64,000 nucleotides of DNA from an uncultured Nocardiaceae bacterium. GTDB taxonomy: Bacteria > Actinomycetota > Actinomycetes > Mycobacteriales > Mycobacteriaceae. A model generated the notes under the pieces. The model did not search any database and had not been told where the DNA came from. It worked only from the letters and a program-made list of their open reading frames with translations. A program made the translations under genes and the position numbers. The stretch is from the NCBI GenBank assembly GCA_936936565.1, contig CAKZIX010000118.1:1-64000 (forward strand). Reading direction: 5' to 3'. Shown here in pieces: positions 46,258 to 54,685 of this stretch; within the stretch, counting starts at the first letter, position 1, and each line of letters opens with the position of its first letter.

Positions 46258-47899
46258 CCTGACTTTATCCCTGCATGAGGCGGTCGCTGACCGCAGCGCG
46301 TTGACCTGCTGGTTTGGGCGGCGGGCGGTGGATTTGCGCACTCATCCGGGTCGTAGAGTGGCGCGATGGCGTATGTGCGCACGGTGAGGACAGCCTCGGG
46401 CGCTCGCGCGGTGCAGATCGTGCACTCGTCGCGGCGCGGGTCGCGAAACATCGAGCACATCGGTTCGGCGCACGACGACGCCGAGCTGGAAATGTTGAAA
46501 GTCGCTGCCCACCAACGTATCGCGGCGGGCCAGTGTGAGCTGGAGCTGGGCTTGGCGGCATCCGCTCAGGTAGGTGGGCCGCTGCCGATCACCGCGTCGC
46601 GCATGGGCTGTCTGTGGGACGCCCTCAGCCGTGCCTACGATGCACTCGGGTTCAACGCTGCCGTCGGCGACGACGAGGTGTTCCGGCACCTGGTGCTGGC
46701 CAGGATCATCGAGCCGACCAGCAAGCTCGACAGCCTGCGTGTGTTGCAGGAGGTGGGGGTGCGGCCGCCGTCGTATCCGACAGTGAACCGGCGCCTGCGC
46801 ACCTATGCCGCCGACGTGTGGCGCGAACGGTTGTCGTCGCTGTGTGCGGCGCACGCATCGCTGGGCCCCGCGCGCCTGGTCCTCTACGACGTGACCACCC
46901 TGTACTTCGAGACCGACACCGGTGACGGGTTCCGCGAACCCGGCTTCTCCAAGGAACGCCGCCTGGAGCCGCAGATCACGGTCGGCCTGCTCACCGACGC
47001 GGCGGGTTTCCCGTTGATGGTCAACGCTTTCGAGGGCAACAAGGGCGAGACCGCCACCGTGGTGCCGATGATCGAGGCGTTCAAGGCCGCCTATCGCCTC
47101 CACGACGTAACGGTGGTTGCGGATGCGGGCATGTTCTCCGAATCCAACCAGACCGCGATCCGGCACGCGGGGTTGTCGTTCATCCTCGGCGCGCGGATCC
47201 CGCGGCTGCCCCAGATCATCGCCGAATGGCGCGAGACCCACCCCGGCACCGACATCGCCCACGGGCAGGTGTTCACCCAGCCCTGGCCCGCCACCGACAG
47301 CGAGAAGGCCCGCGGCATCGGCGACCGGGTGATCCACTACCAGTACCGCGCCGACCGAGCCCGCCGCACGCTGCGCGGCATCGACGAGCAGATCGCCAAG
47401 GCCGAGAACGCCGTGGCGGGCAAGGCTCCGGTCAAGCGGAACCGGTTCATCCAGCTCTCCGGCACCGACAAGTCCGTCAACCGCGAGTTGGAGGCAAAGG
47501 CCCGCTCGCTGGCAGGAATCAAGGGCTACACCACCAACCTCGTCGAGGCGAGCCCGCAGTTCGTGATCGATGCCTACCACCAGCTCTGGCATGTCGAGAA
47601 GAGCTTCCGGATGTCCAAGCACGACCTGCGGGCCCGCCCGATCTACCACCGCAAACGCGACTCCATCGACGCCCACCTGACCGTCGTGTTCGCCGCGTTG
47701 GCCATCTCCCGCTGGATCGAACACCGAACCGGTTGGAGCATAAAGAAATTCGTCAAGACCACGCGCCGCTACCGCACCGTCGAGATCAGAGCGGGACAAC
47801 ACACCCTCGCCGCCGCCGACCCACTACCCGCCGACCTGCAAGCCGTGGTCGACTCCATCCACCGGAGGGAGCCTGCGCACTAATTTGATAAAAGTCAGG
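46258..47899 (+). mobile_element. IS1634-family insertion sequence, complete copy
   Basis: 1,642 bp with ends CCTGACTTTATCC (inner, slightly diverged) and CCTGACTTTTATCA (outer, inverted). It contains one transposase gene and forms the right arm of the compound transposon. Confidence 0.85.
46366..47883 (+). CDS. IS1634-family DDE transposase
   Basis: A 505-residue transposase from ATG 46366. VLYDVTTLYFETD (first Asp), VTVVADAGMFSESNQ (second Asp) and LWHVEKSFRMSKHDLRARP (Glu) form the triad of the IS4-superfamily IS1634 group. FSKERRLEPQITVGLLTDAA and the long insertion before the Glu also fit. Length is normal and no defects are seen, so the unit could still be mobile. Confidence 0.92.
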   Translation: MAYVRTVRTASGARAVQIVHSSRRGSRNIEHIGSAHDDAELEMLKVAAHQRIAAGQCELELGLAASAQVGGPLPITASRMGCLWDALSRAYDALGFNAAVGDDEVFRHLVLARIIEPTSKLDSLRVLQEVGVRPPSYPTVNRRLRTYAADVWRERLSSLCAAHASLGPARLVLYDVTTLYFETDTGDGFREPGFSKERRLEPQITVGLLTDAAGFPLMVNAFEGNKGETATVVPMIEAFKAAYRLHDVTVVADAGMFSESNQTAIRHAGLSFILGARIPRLPQIIAEWRETHPGTDIAHGQVFTQPWPATDSEKARGIGDRVIHYQYRADRARRTLRGIDEQIAKAENAVAGKAPVKRNRFIQLSGTDKSVNRELEAKARSLAGIKGYTTNLVEASPQFVIDAYHQLWHVEKSFRMSKHDLRARPIYHRKRDSIDAHLTVVFAALAISRWIEHRTGWSIKKFVKTTRRYRTVEIRAGQHTLAAADPLPADLQAVVDSIHRREPAH

Positions 47900-48024
47900 T
47901 CACACTGACCGGCCGGGCGGGCGCCGATTGCTCGAAGCCGATGCTCGCGACGGGTCGGCCCTCGCCGCTGCGAGCATGTGACGAACCGACCCGACACAAT
48001 CGACACGGTGGAGGTACTAGTCGA
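47900..48024. repeat. 125-bp target duplication, right copy
   Basis: Perfect copy of 40576-40700. The last 8 bases belong to the end of the HNH gene (its stop is at 48017-48019), so the duplication leaves that gene whole. Confidence 0.95.
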
Positions 48025-49075
48025 TGTCGTCCGTCAGCCAGTCGCTCGATCCGCGGACGCCCAGAATCTCAGGCGCAGAATGCAATACGGCGACCAGGCA
48101 GTCACCGGTCTCGAAAACGTCGTCAGTAACCGCCCACCAGACGCCGAATGAGAACGTCCCGTTCACGAGGTCGTAGCCCTGCTCTTCGACAGTTCCTGAT
48201 CCATCGTCGGTCGGGACGATCACCGGGGCATCCAGGTCCGCGTCGAATCGCCCCCAGAAGGCGAATTCGAAGGTAGTCCCTTGGCGGACAAGACGTACGG
48301 TATCGATGACGACATCGATTGTGGCGGTAGGAGTTCCGGCGGTCGGGACGCCACCGGGAATGTCGATCTGCTCGAGTTGTGTCTGGTTGGCTTCGATGAG
48401 CTGTTCTTCGAGCGAGAGCAGCGGGTTGACGAGCAGTCGCTCCAGACTGCCTCCACAAACGTGCTCTAAGAAGCTGATCGCATTGCGCCCACCGCTATCC
48501 AAGGTGAGCCTGACATGCGAGGGTGACTGTCTGTCCGGGTCCTCAAGGCGGACGCGGCGAGTAATCAAGTAGGAATCTGCCATCGATGGGTCCATCAGCG
48601 CAACCTTCTGGATGAGCCGAGGCGCGTGCTCATCGAGTGCGGCGCGAGCCGCAGGATTGTCTATGTCCGCCTCGATAGCGGTCACAAGCCCCTTTGCGAC
48701 GTTGCCAGATGTCGGAAACGCTTCGACCTTCTCAATTACTATGGCGCGCAGGGTATATGCCCGATCGAGGATCGTGACGACCAGAGGTACACTCGTCAGA
48801 TCCAGGTCCTTCTTCCTCCTGTTGCAGGTACTACAAATCGGCGCCAGGTTGTACGGATCGTGCACGTCGTAGTCGCCCCGAGGACGACCGGAGAGCTGCG
48901 AGACGAGTTCAGCCAGCCGGGTGGTCGACGCGGTTCGGGGAAGAATGTGGTCGATCTGCAGCCCATTGAAGTCCACCGGCTCATCGCACCAGGAGCACTT
49001 CGATTTCCAGACCTCGTAGAGGGCGAGGCGCAAGACGGAGTTGTCGCCGCCTTCTCGATAGCGAACAGTCCGCAC
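48017..49075 (-). CDS. HNH endonuclease-domain protein
   Basis: A 352-residue protein from GTG 49075. Residues about 25-85 form an HNH nuclease with zinc cysteines: CSWCDEPVDFNGLQIDHILP and YNLAPICSTCNRRKKD. The remaining 265 residues are a separate unassigned region with helices then strands (TLDSGGRNAISFLEHVCGG, TFEFAFWGRFDADLDAP). Such two-part proteins are often nuclease effectors of defence systems, with the second part sensing a trigger. It lies between the transposon insertion and the remains of a DUF3560 gene. Confidence 0.8.
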   Translation of the reverse strand: MRTVRYREGGDNSVLRLALYEVWKSKCSWCDEPVDFNGLQIDHILPRTASTTRLAELVSQLSGRPRGDYDVHDPYNLAPICSTCNRRKKDLDLTSVPLVVTILDRAYTLRAIVIEKVEAFPTSGNVAKGLVTAIEADIDNPAARAALDEHAPRLIQKVALMDPSMADSYLITRRVRLEDPDRQSPSHVRLTLDSGGRNAISFLEHVCGGSLERLLVNPLLSLEEQLIEANQTQLEQIDIPGGVPTAGTPTATIDVVIDTVRLVRQGTTFEFAFWGRFDADLDAPVIVPTDDGSGTVEEQGYDLVNGTFSFGVWWAVTDDVFETGDCLVAVLHSAPEILGVRGSSDWLTDDID

Positions 49076-49229
49076 TGGTCCAATCTAGCGATCGACCACG
49101 CCGTCTCCCGAACGTGCATCGGTTCGGGCCTCCGCTGGCATTTCACGGCTCAGGTGATGTCTGGGCACGCGCCGACGACCCTGAACAAGCCGACAATTGC
49201 GCAGCATCCAATAGCTACTACCAGTCGAC

Positions 49230-49585
49230 AGTCGCCGGTCACGTTCCCACGCGTTGTCGGCGTCGCCACGCCTGCGCTGTGCCTTCGACTCGAGTGCCTC
49301 GACGCGATCGGCTTGTCGTGCGGCGATTGGCGTCTACGTCGGGGTGGGCCGTGCCGTGTCATCGATGTCGATCGCGACGTCGAAGCCGGCCTCACGCAAC
49401 GCTGTTGCGCTGCGGTCGACCTTGGCGTGGTCGGCGCGGTCGCGGGAGTGCTGGATGCAGATACCGATGTGGCGGTTGTAGCGCCAGCCGTTCGCGCGCA
49501 GTATCTCGTAGGCGCCGTCGCCCTGGCGGCTGCCGGTGATCAACGTGCCGCTCTCGCGGTCGTGGGTGATTCTCAGGGTGGTCAT
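49230..49585 (-). pseudogene. Broken DUF3560 gene
   Basis: ATG 49585 overlaps the stop of the preceding gene. MTTLRITHDRESGTLITGSR and HIGICIQHSRDRADHAKV match the start of DUF3560. An in-frame TAG at 49334-49336 stops it at 83 residues; the same frame continues beyond as AARQADRVEALESKAQRRRG before similarity is lost near 49230. It is both nonsense-mutated and truncated relative to the 340-residue intact copy at 35604-36626. Confidence 0.75.
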
Positions 49586-50079
49586 GAGAGCGTGCCCGCC
49601 TCGACCTCGTATGACAGGCCGTCCGGGCCGATCGCGTATCCGCCGGTCAGGCCGAGCGAGGCGATCGCTGCCTCGGCGGCGAGGATTGCGGCGTCGATGT
49701 CGGCGGCTTGTCCCTGGGCAAGGTTTCCGTGTCGGGGGTCGTTGGTTGCGATGACCCACCACGTGCCGGAGCTGTGGACCAGTGCTGATGCGGTGTCGAG
49801 CTCGGTTCGCTTCGTGTCGCCTGGGTGGGTGCTCCAGTATCGACGCCGATCCCACGCCGCGGATCGCGTACCGCCGATATCGACGAACCGGATCGACTGA
49901 TGCTCGACTGCCATGGCGTGCAGGAACTTCGACGCCCACGCGTGAATCCCGGCCGGTGGCACCTTGCCCGAGACACTGAGCACAGTTTCGAGGCGATACT
50001 GGGCGTTGCCCTTGAGTCCTCCGGCGCCGACGTAGCCGATCTCGATGTTGCCGGTCGGGGTGAATGCTCTGATTTTCAC
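49582..50079 (-). CDS. Hypothetical protein of plasmid-type operon
   Basis: A 165-residue protein from GTG 50079, which overlaps the stop of the preceding gene. It is a mixed alpha/beta protein (IRAFTPTGNIEIGYVGAGGL, QYRLETVLSVSG, SSGTWWVIATNDPRHGNLAQ) ending in a helix rich in Ala. No family is recognised. Confidence 0.65.
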   Translation of the reverse strand: MKIRAFTPTGNIEIGYVGAGGLKGNAQYRLETVLSVSGKVPPAGIHAWASKFLHAMAVEHQSIRFVDIGGTRSAAWDRRRYWSTHPGDTKRTELDTASALVHSSGTWWVIATNDPRHGNLAQGQAADIDAAILAAEAAIASLGLTGGYAIGPDGLSYEVEAGTLS

Positions 50080-50366
50080 GAGATGTCGCTCTCGTCGTTG
50101 AAGATGCCCGCCACCTGGAGTGCCTTGCGGCGGTCCAGGTCCGGGTCCGGTTTGACGTTCGCGGCCGGTGTGACGGTGACCGTGTAGCCGCGCCGCCTCG
50201 CGTCCGCGGCTGCCGTTCGAGCGTGCTGCGGACACAGCAGATGCGAGCAGAACCCGTCGGAGACCAGCTCGAAGGCGCGAGTAGTGCACCTGTGTGACCG
50301 GCACGTCGACTTCGTGAGGTTCATCGGAAAGACTGTGCGCGGATCGGGCGTGGTCGCGGCGCTCAC
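50076..50366 (-). CDS. Small Cys-rich hypothetical protein
   Basis: A 96-residue protein from GTG 50366, coupled by GTGA overlaps on both sides. STCRSHRCTTRAFELVSDGF with a following CSHLLCPQHAR may bind zinc. Function unknown. Confidence 0.65.
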   Translation of the reverse strand: MSAATTPDPRTVFPMNLTKSTCRSHRCTTRAFELVSDGFCSHLLCPQHARTAAADARRRGYTVTVTPAANVKPDPDLDRRKALQVAGIFNDESDIS

Positions 50367-50647
50367 GTCAACCCCGTGAAGAACGTGGTATCGAGCCGGT
50401 CGACGAGTTCGGAAACCAACGTGAACCGCTCGAATCCGGTTGTCATGGTGACGCGCAGGTACGCGTCACGCACGTCGGTGTCGCTGCCGACGAATCCGAC
50501 GTTGTCCGGACTCTTGACGATGTGGCGCGCGATTCCTTCCCGAACGGCGCCGTCGTCGATGAACGCGACCTTCTCGGTGTGTTGTGCCGCGCGGAGCACG
50601 CGGCCGATCTTGAGCGCGTCGCTCAGCGACAGGTGGGGATGTGACAT
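50363..50647 (-). CDS. Hypothetical protein of plasmid-type operon
   Basis: A 94-residue protein from ATG 50647, with GAGAGGAGCTCGG before it. It is helical then beta (LSLSDALKIGRVLRAAQHTE, GFERFTLVSELVDRLDTTF). No family is recognised; its stop overlaps the next start. Confidence 0.65.
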   Translation of the reverse strand: MSHPHLSLSDALKIGRVLRAAQHTEKVAFIDDGAVREGIARHIVKSPDNVGFVGSDTDVRDAYLRVTMTTGFERFTLVSELVDRLDTTFFTGLT

Positions 50648-50738
50648 GTCCGAGCTCCTCTCGAATCGATCACCCGAGCAAACCCCGGAGTGTCGTCGCG
50701 GTTGGCTGTTACGTTGTCGCCGAGCAATATTCGTTCGA

Positions 50739-51078
50739 TCAATGCCGCGCGGTTTCGGCTTGCCCGTGGGCGTCGGCGAGCGCAATGTGGGGTTGGTCCT
50801 CGGGTGTACTGGCTGAGAGCGCACAGTCCCACTGCGTCGGCAGTGGGCCACCGTCGGAGAGGTGCTCGTCGAGCTCCGACAGAATGGCGGCCTGCGCCTC
50901 GTACAGTGCCGCCAGTCGGTCGTAATGCTCGCCCGATGCGGCGGCGTCGCAGTCGTTGTCTGGGTCGGCCCCAGTACCGTGCGTTCTCGGTCTTCTCCTC
51001 GGCCAGCAAAGCCCGAAACCGCGTCACCGCGTCGGTCGGGTCGAAACCCGAATTGTTCGGAGATGTCGAAGGGATCAC
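50739..51078 (-). pseudogene. Small operon gene with one-base frameshift
   Basis: GTG 51078 overlaps the ArdC stop. The frame reads FDPTDAVTRFRALLAEEKTE and NARYW, then changes at the C run 50969-50972 (GGGG on the coding strand). Removing one base continues with ADPDNDCDAAASGEHYDRLA, ALYEAQAAILSELDEHLSDG and on to a stop at 50739-50741, giving about 112 residues. It is acidic and helical, family unknown. Confidence 0.6.
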
Positions 51079-51977
51079 GCTGTAATCCCTTGAATGGCAA
51101 CGGGTGTGGACAGGGTGGCGTCGAGTGCGTCGGCGATCGTCTTGGCGGCGTGCAGCACTCGTTCGGCGGCGTCGCGCACGATTCGTAGGTCGCCCTTCGC
51201 CCATTCGGCGACGTAGCCCGCGCTGTAGTCACCGGTGTCCAGGCCGAGTAGTCCGGCAACCACGTAGGCCACTGATTCCGCTTCGACCTCGATCAGGCCG
51301 CGATGGCGCCGCAGGTCCTCGGCATGGTCGCCACCCGCGGGCACGTGCAGAACGACGTGTGCAAACTCGTGGATCGCTGTCTTGGCTTGCTGGGCGGGTG
51401 ACAAGCCCGCCCCGATCACCACGTGCTTGGTGCCGTCGATGGTGGTGTAGCCGTTTGTATGGCCGGTAAGGGGCTCGTGTCGGACAGTCCACCCGCGGAC
51501 GGTCAACGCTGCCTGCACCGCCTCGGCGATGCCGTTCGGGTCGTCGCCGGTGAGACGCACGGCAGGATGCGGCGGCGCGACGAACCCCTCGATCGGGTCG
51601 GTCTGGTCGTGGGCGAACACAGACACGATCGGATACCAGGCCGCGAACACCGGCCTACCGTCCGGGTCGGTCTCGTCGGTCTTGCGTCTGCTGTATGCGT
51701 AGATGCGGATCGCCTTCTCGCCCTTGCGAACTTGGCGTCCGAGCTGCTGCCACCTGCGGAAACCCGCGACCTGGGTCGCGGTGGGATGTTGCGCCATGAT
51801 GAGCAGCACGTTCGAGAAGCTGTAACTGTGAAACTTCGCGGCGAACGCCAGAAATTGCAGCCATCGCTCGCTGTCGAGCAACTCGGCGACCTTCGCTTCG
51901 AGATCGGCGCGCAACTGCGCCGCGCGCGCATCTCGGTCTTCGCGGGAAAGGGGCGTTCGTCTGTGTAGGGTCCTCAT
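51075..51977 (-). CDS. ArdC-like antirestriction protein with metallopeptidase motif
   Basis: A 300-residue protein from ATG 51977. The N-terminal single-strand-DNA-binding ArdC-type domain shows FHSYSFSNVLLIMAQHP, VAGFRRWQQLGRQVRKGEKA and IRIYAYSR. The C-terminal half has the zinc motif AIHEFAHVVLH near residue 200 and the distal EVEAESVAYVVAG. ArdC proteins enter with conjugating plasmids and shield the incoming DNA from host restriction. It leads a chain of genes with 4-base overlaps, which is typical of a mobile element. Confidence 0.88.
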   Translation of the reverse strand: MRTLHRRTPLSREDRDARAAQLRADLEAKVAELLDSERWLQFLAFAAKFHSYSFSNVLLIMAQHPTATQVAGFRRWQQLGRQVRKGEKAIRIYAYSRRKTDETDPDGRPVFAAWYPIVSVFAHDQTDPIEGFVAPPHPAVRLTGDDPNGIAEAVQAALTVRGWTVRHEPLTGHTNGYTTIDGTKHVVIGAGLSPAQQAKTAIHEFAHVVLHVPAGGDHAEDLRRHRGLIEVEAESVAYVVAGLLGLDTGDYSAGYVAEWAKGDLRIVRDAAERVLHAAKTIADALDATLSTPVAIQGITA

Positions 51978-52099
51978 GACGGGACCGCGTCGGTCAGCGG
52001 GCCGACCATGTCGGTCGAGCCGACGTCGACGTGTACTCGGACCGCCGTGTGCACGGCAGGTACCGCGGTCGCGTCGGCCCGTGGGGCTTTGTAGGTCAT
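51974..52099 (-). CDS. 41-residue leader-gene of ArdC operon
   Basis: ATG 52099 has an AGGAAGAT ribosome site at ideal spacing, and the stop overlaps the ArdC start as ATGA. The peptide (MTYKAPRADATAVPAVHTAV onward) is small and without recognised motifs. It may be a true product or a translated leader that couples ribosomes to ardC. Confidence 0.5.
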   Translation of the reverse strand: MTYKAPRADATAVPAVHTAVRVHVDVGSTDMVGPLTDAVPS

Positions 52100-52579
52100 A
52101 TCTTCCTGCTTTCGTTTCCGCGTGCCGTGCCGTCGGAGGGAACTGGGGAGATGGGCAAAGGGCGGTGGACCGGGTATCGACTCGGCGAATTCGTTATGCG
52201 GTCCGACGTCGAAACGTGCGGTAGGGGAGTCGCGTCGGGGCTGCCGCGGTCATGACGCTCGCCGCGCGGCATTGTGCGGCGACCGTCGGCGTGGGGTCGA
52301 TTCGGCTGAGATGCGATCGATCGCACGAGGATTCAGGAGTTGCGACGCTGAGGTGTCGTCGTGGTCAACTCCGGTGGGGCGGATAGATTTCGGTACCGCA
52401 TGTGCATCGCGAGTGCGGCGTGCGACCGAGATCACGGGTGCCGGTGCAGGGCTGCCGCCGCGCTGATTTGGATGTGTCGGTGGTGTCGCAATCGATCGGG
52501 CTTGTCAGGCGACGGCGTCAGTATCGTGAATGTGCGCGATCGCGGGTAAAGCGCGCGGTTGTCGGTGCCTTGCGACAGC
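52100..52579. other. Divergent gene-free region
   Basis: Between the ArdC operon (minus) and the DUF3841 gene (plus). No convincing coding sequence; promoters for both sides are expected here. Confidence 0.4.
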
Positions 52580-53251
52580 ATGGCGAATGTGACAGTGATT
52601 CCGATCCGAGAGGCGACTCCAGACGCTGCGGTACCGGCGGGTCGGATCGGCTACGACATCACCGCCGAGTCGCTGCTGCTGCACACCATCCAGACAGCCG
52701 ACGCGGTGGACTGCCTCCGCACGAGCGGCACGTTGGTGCCGGATCCGCAGTTGGCGTGCCCGGATTTCGGCGAGGCCTACGACTGGATGCGACGCCAGAT
52801 GGCGGCGCGCCTGCCCACCAGTGGTGACGGCGCGCTGTGGCTGTGGGCCCGTACTCGCCGCCGGGAGTTGGTCGACGCGTGCCGCCGATCCCGCGGCAGC
52901 GTTCTGCTTACCTGCCGCGTGCCGCGCACACGAGCGCTGTTGTCCCACTTCGACGATTGGCACCTGGTGCTCAACCGGGTCCTGTACGTGCCCCCCTTGC
53001 CGGGTGAGTCCGCCGCCGATCACTGGAAGCGATGGGAACCGGTGTGGGACGGGTTCGATGCCCTCCGTGACGCGGCCGGCGTAGGCGACCGCCCGCTGCG
53101 GGAGTGGCCGGACGAGCTGCGATGCCGCATCGAACGGTCGTGGGAGGCGATCCTGGATCCGGCGAACTACGGGCGCTACGAGTATTGGCAGGCGACGGTG
53201 CATGCGCTGCACAGCCACGATGTGGTGGATGCGGTTCGGAGCGGGCCGTGA
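52580..53251 (+). CDS. DUF3841 protein
   Basis: A 223-residue protein from ATG 52580. FGEAYDWMRRQMAARLP, LWLWARTRRRELVDACRR, VLLTCRVPRTRALLSHFDDW and HLVLNRVLYVPPLP follow the DUF3841 pattern, and ERSWEAILD near the end supports it. The family is found on mobile elements and its role is unknown. Confidence 0.72.
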   Translation: MANVTVIPIREATPDAAVPAGRIGYDITAESLLLHTIQTADAVDCLRTSGTLVPDPQLACPDFGEAYDWMRRQMAARLPTSGDGALWLWARTRRRELVDACRRSRGSVLLTCRVPRTRALLSHFDDWHLVLNRVLYVPPLPGESAADHWKRWEPVWDGFDALRDAAGVGDRPLREWPDELRCRIERSWEAILDPANYGRYEYWQATVHALHSHDVVDAVRSGP

Positions 53252-53659
53252 CCGCGCTCCGATCAGTCCCGCTCGTCCGAGCCGGACTGGATCGGGTGAC
53301 CGTCCTCGCTGCCGCGTTCGTGCCAGGCGCCGGTTCGTTGTCGAACCGACCACTCGGACTCGTCGCTGAGTAGCGGGCGTTGCTGGTGGCGGGGCGCGAT
53401 CTTGCTGTCGGGACCGTTCCGGTGTTCCCCTTCGCGATGCACACCGTTGTCCGCCTGGCCAGTGACCGACTGGTCGCCACCCACTCCGGCCGTGTTGTGA
53501 GGGATGGGACACAGTACGCGGCGGAGCGCCCTGCCTGTGGTCATCGGGTACGCGCCGTCGACAGCCGGTGGAGTCGGTGTTGAGCGCGAAGGCGGCGCGT
53601 TGCTGTATCCCCGGTTCCCGGGCGTTGATCACGACCGACGGAGAGAGCAGATCGCTCGG
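53252..53659. other. No confident gene
   Basis: Between convergent genes. Open frames exist on both strands but none has convincing composition or ribosome site. Confidence 0.4.
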
Positions 53660-54685
53660 CTACCAGCACTCGTGTGTGCCGTTCAGGACTTCGCCCGCGG
53701 ACAGCAGCATGCTGCAACTCGGGCAGATCGTTCCGACGGTGGCCGAGGGGCAACTACAGCGGCCGCAGTGGGGGCAGTGGGGTTCGGAGCATTTTGTGCA
53801 GCGCGAGCCCGCGGTGGTGGTGCCGAAGGTTTCGCCGCAGGCCGGGTTGGCGCACTCGAAGGTTGGGAAAACGATTGTGCCCGTGCCGAATCGGTTGGTC
53901 GGAGTGAGCGCGATGAACACATATCGTCGGTCGTGATCGAGAACCGCTTCCGCGTTCATGTCGTCGAGGAGTTGGCCCGACCGGTATTCGACGCCTTCGG
54001 TGAACAGTCGGCGCACCGGCCCCTTCTCGGCTTCCCGTGCCAGTTCGGCGAAGCCGTGTTGTACGACCCCTTTTGCTGGCGGCAGATCGCTGTAGGTCGT
54101 CTGCGAGGTCTGTACTGTCCCGTCGAGGTCGGCGACGGCGAGGATCCATTTCGCTGGCGTGGGCATCTTGCCGAGTACGCGCTGCAGGACCGCGGAGCGC
54201 GACGCCCCGTGTCTGTGGAACAGACCCGCCATGACATCGGCGGGGTGGCATCGCCACCACGCGTCCAGGTTGTCGGCGTCGTTCCATGGCATCAGCACTT
54301 CCGCCGCGACGCTGTCGCACACCGCTTCCTCGACAGTGCGCCGCGCGAAGGCCGGCAGGTCGAGCAGGATGAAGATCCAGTCGGGATGGCGGATCTGAAG
54401 GTGGTGTCCGAGTTCGTGCAGCAGGGTGAAGTTGTCGCGCCGCCATATCGACGGATGCAAGTAGATGGTCGGCGGTTCGGGGCGATAGTAGCCGCCGCCA
54501 CCGCACCCGTCGTCGGGCATTGCGTCCTCGACGATCACCGTCAGCTCGGGGCTCGTCGCGAGCGTCGCGAACGTGTTGTCCCGGAGTGCGTCGAAGTCGA
54601 AGCTCGTGCAATCCGCGATCAGGCGGCGGGCGATCTCGCTGTAGCTGCTGTCGGCGACCAGCGACTCCCACGTGGCGACGGTCAC
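53660..54685 (-). CDS. ImmA/IrrE-family zinc metallopeptidase
   Basis: A 341-residue protein from GTG 54685, overlapping the upstream stop. The peptidase core has PTIYLHPSIWRRDNF and LLHELGHHLQIRH near residue 90, with VEEAVCDSVAAEVLMP as distal ligand region. The last 80 residues are Cys pairs (CANPACGETF, CTKCSEPHCPHCGRCSC, CPSCSML), probably zinc ribbons that bind nucleic acid or a partner. ImmA/IrrE proteases cleave repressors or antitoxins in response to DNA damage or conjugation signals; the upstream gene could encode the target. Confidence 0.82.
   Translation of the reverse strand: MTVATWESLVADSSYSEIARRLIADCTSFDFDALRDNTFATLATSPELTVIVEDAMPDDGCGGGGYYRPEPPTIYLHPSIWRRDNFTLLHELGHHLQIRHPDWIFILLDLPAFARRTVEEAVCDSVAAEVLMPWNDADNLDAWWRCHPADVMAGLFHRHGASRSAVLQRVLGKMPTPAKWILAVADLDGTVQTSQTTYSDLPPAKGVVQHGFAELAREAEKGPVRRLFTEGVEYRSGQLLDDMNAEAVLDHDRRYVFIALTPTNRFGTGTIVFPTFECANPACGETFGTTTAGSRCTKCSEPHCPHCGRCSCPSATVGTICPSCSMLLSAGEVLNGTHECW

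Larger units (their letters stand above)
40701..47899. mobile_element. Compound IS1634-type transposon, 7.2 kb
   Basis: The outer ends are the perfect 14-bp inverted repeat CCTGACTTTTATCA (40701-40714 and 47886-47899), flanked by 125-bp direct repeats. The left end is a degenerate remnant of the IS. The right end is a complete copy (46258-47899). Between them lie TetR, oxygenase, aldehyde dehydrogenase and acyl-CoA ligase genes. IS1634-family elements are known for unusually long target duplications, so the whole unit appears to have moved as one. Confidence 0.88.

Noticed and set aside
46342..47802. Long minus-strand open frame over the IS1634 transposase
   Set aside because: No motif and exact overlap with an intact DDE transposase.
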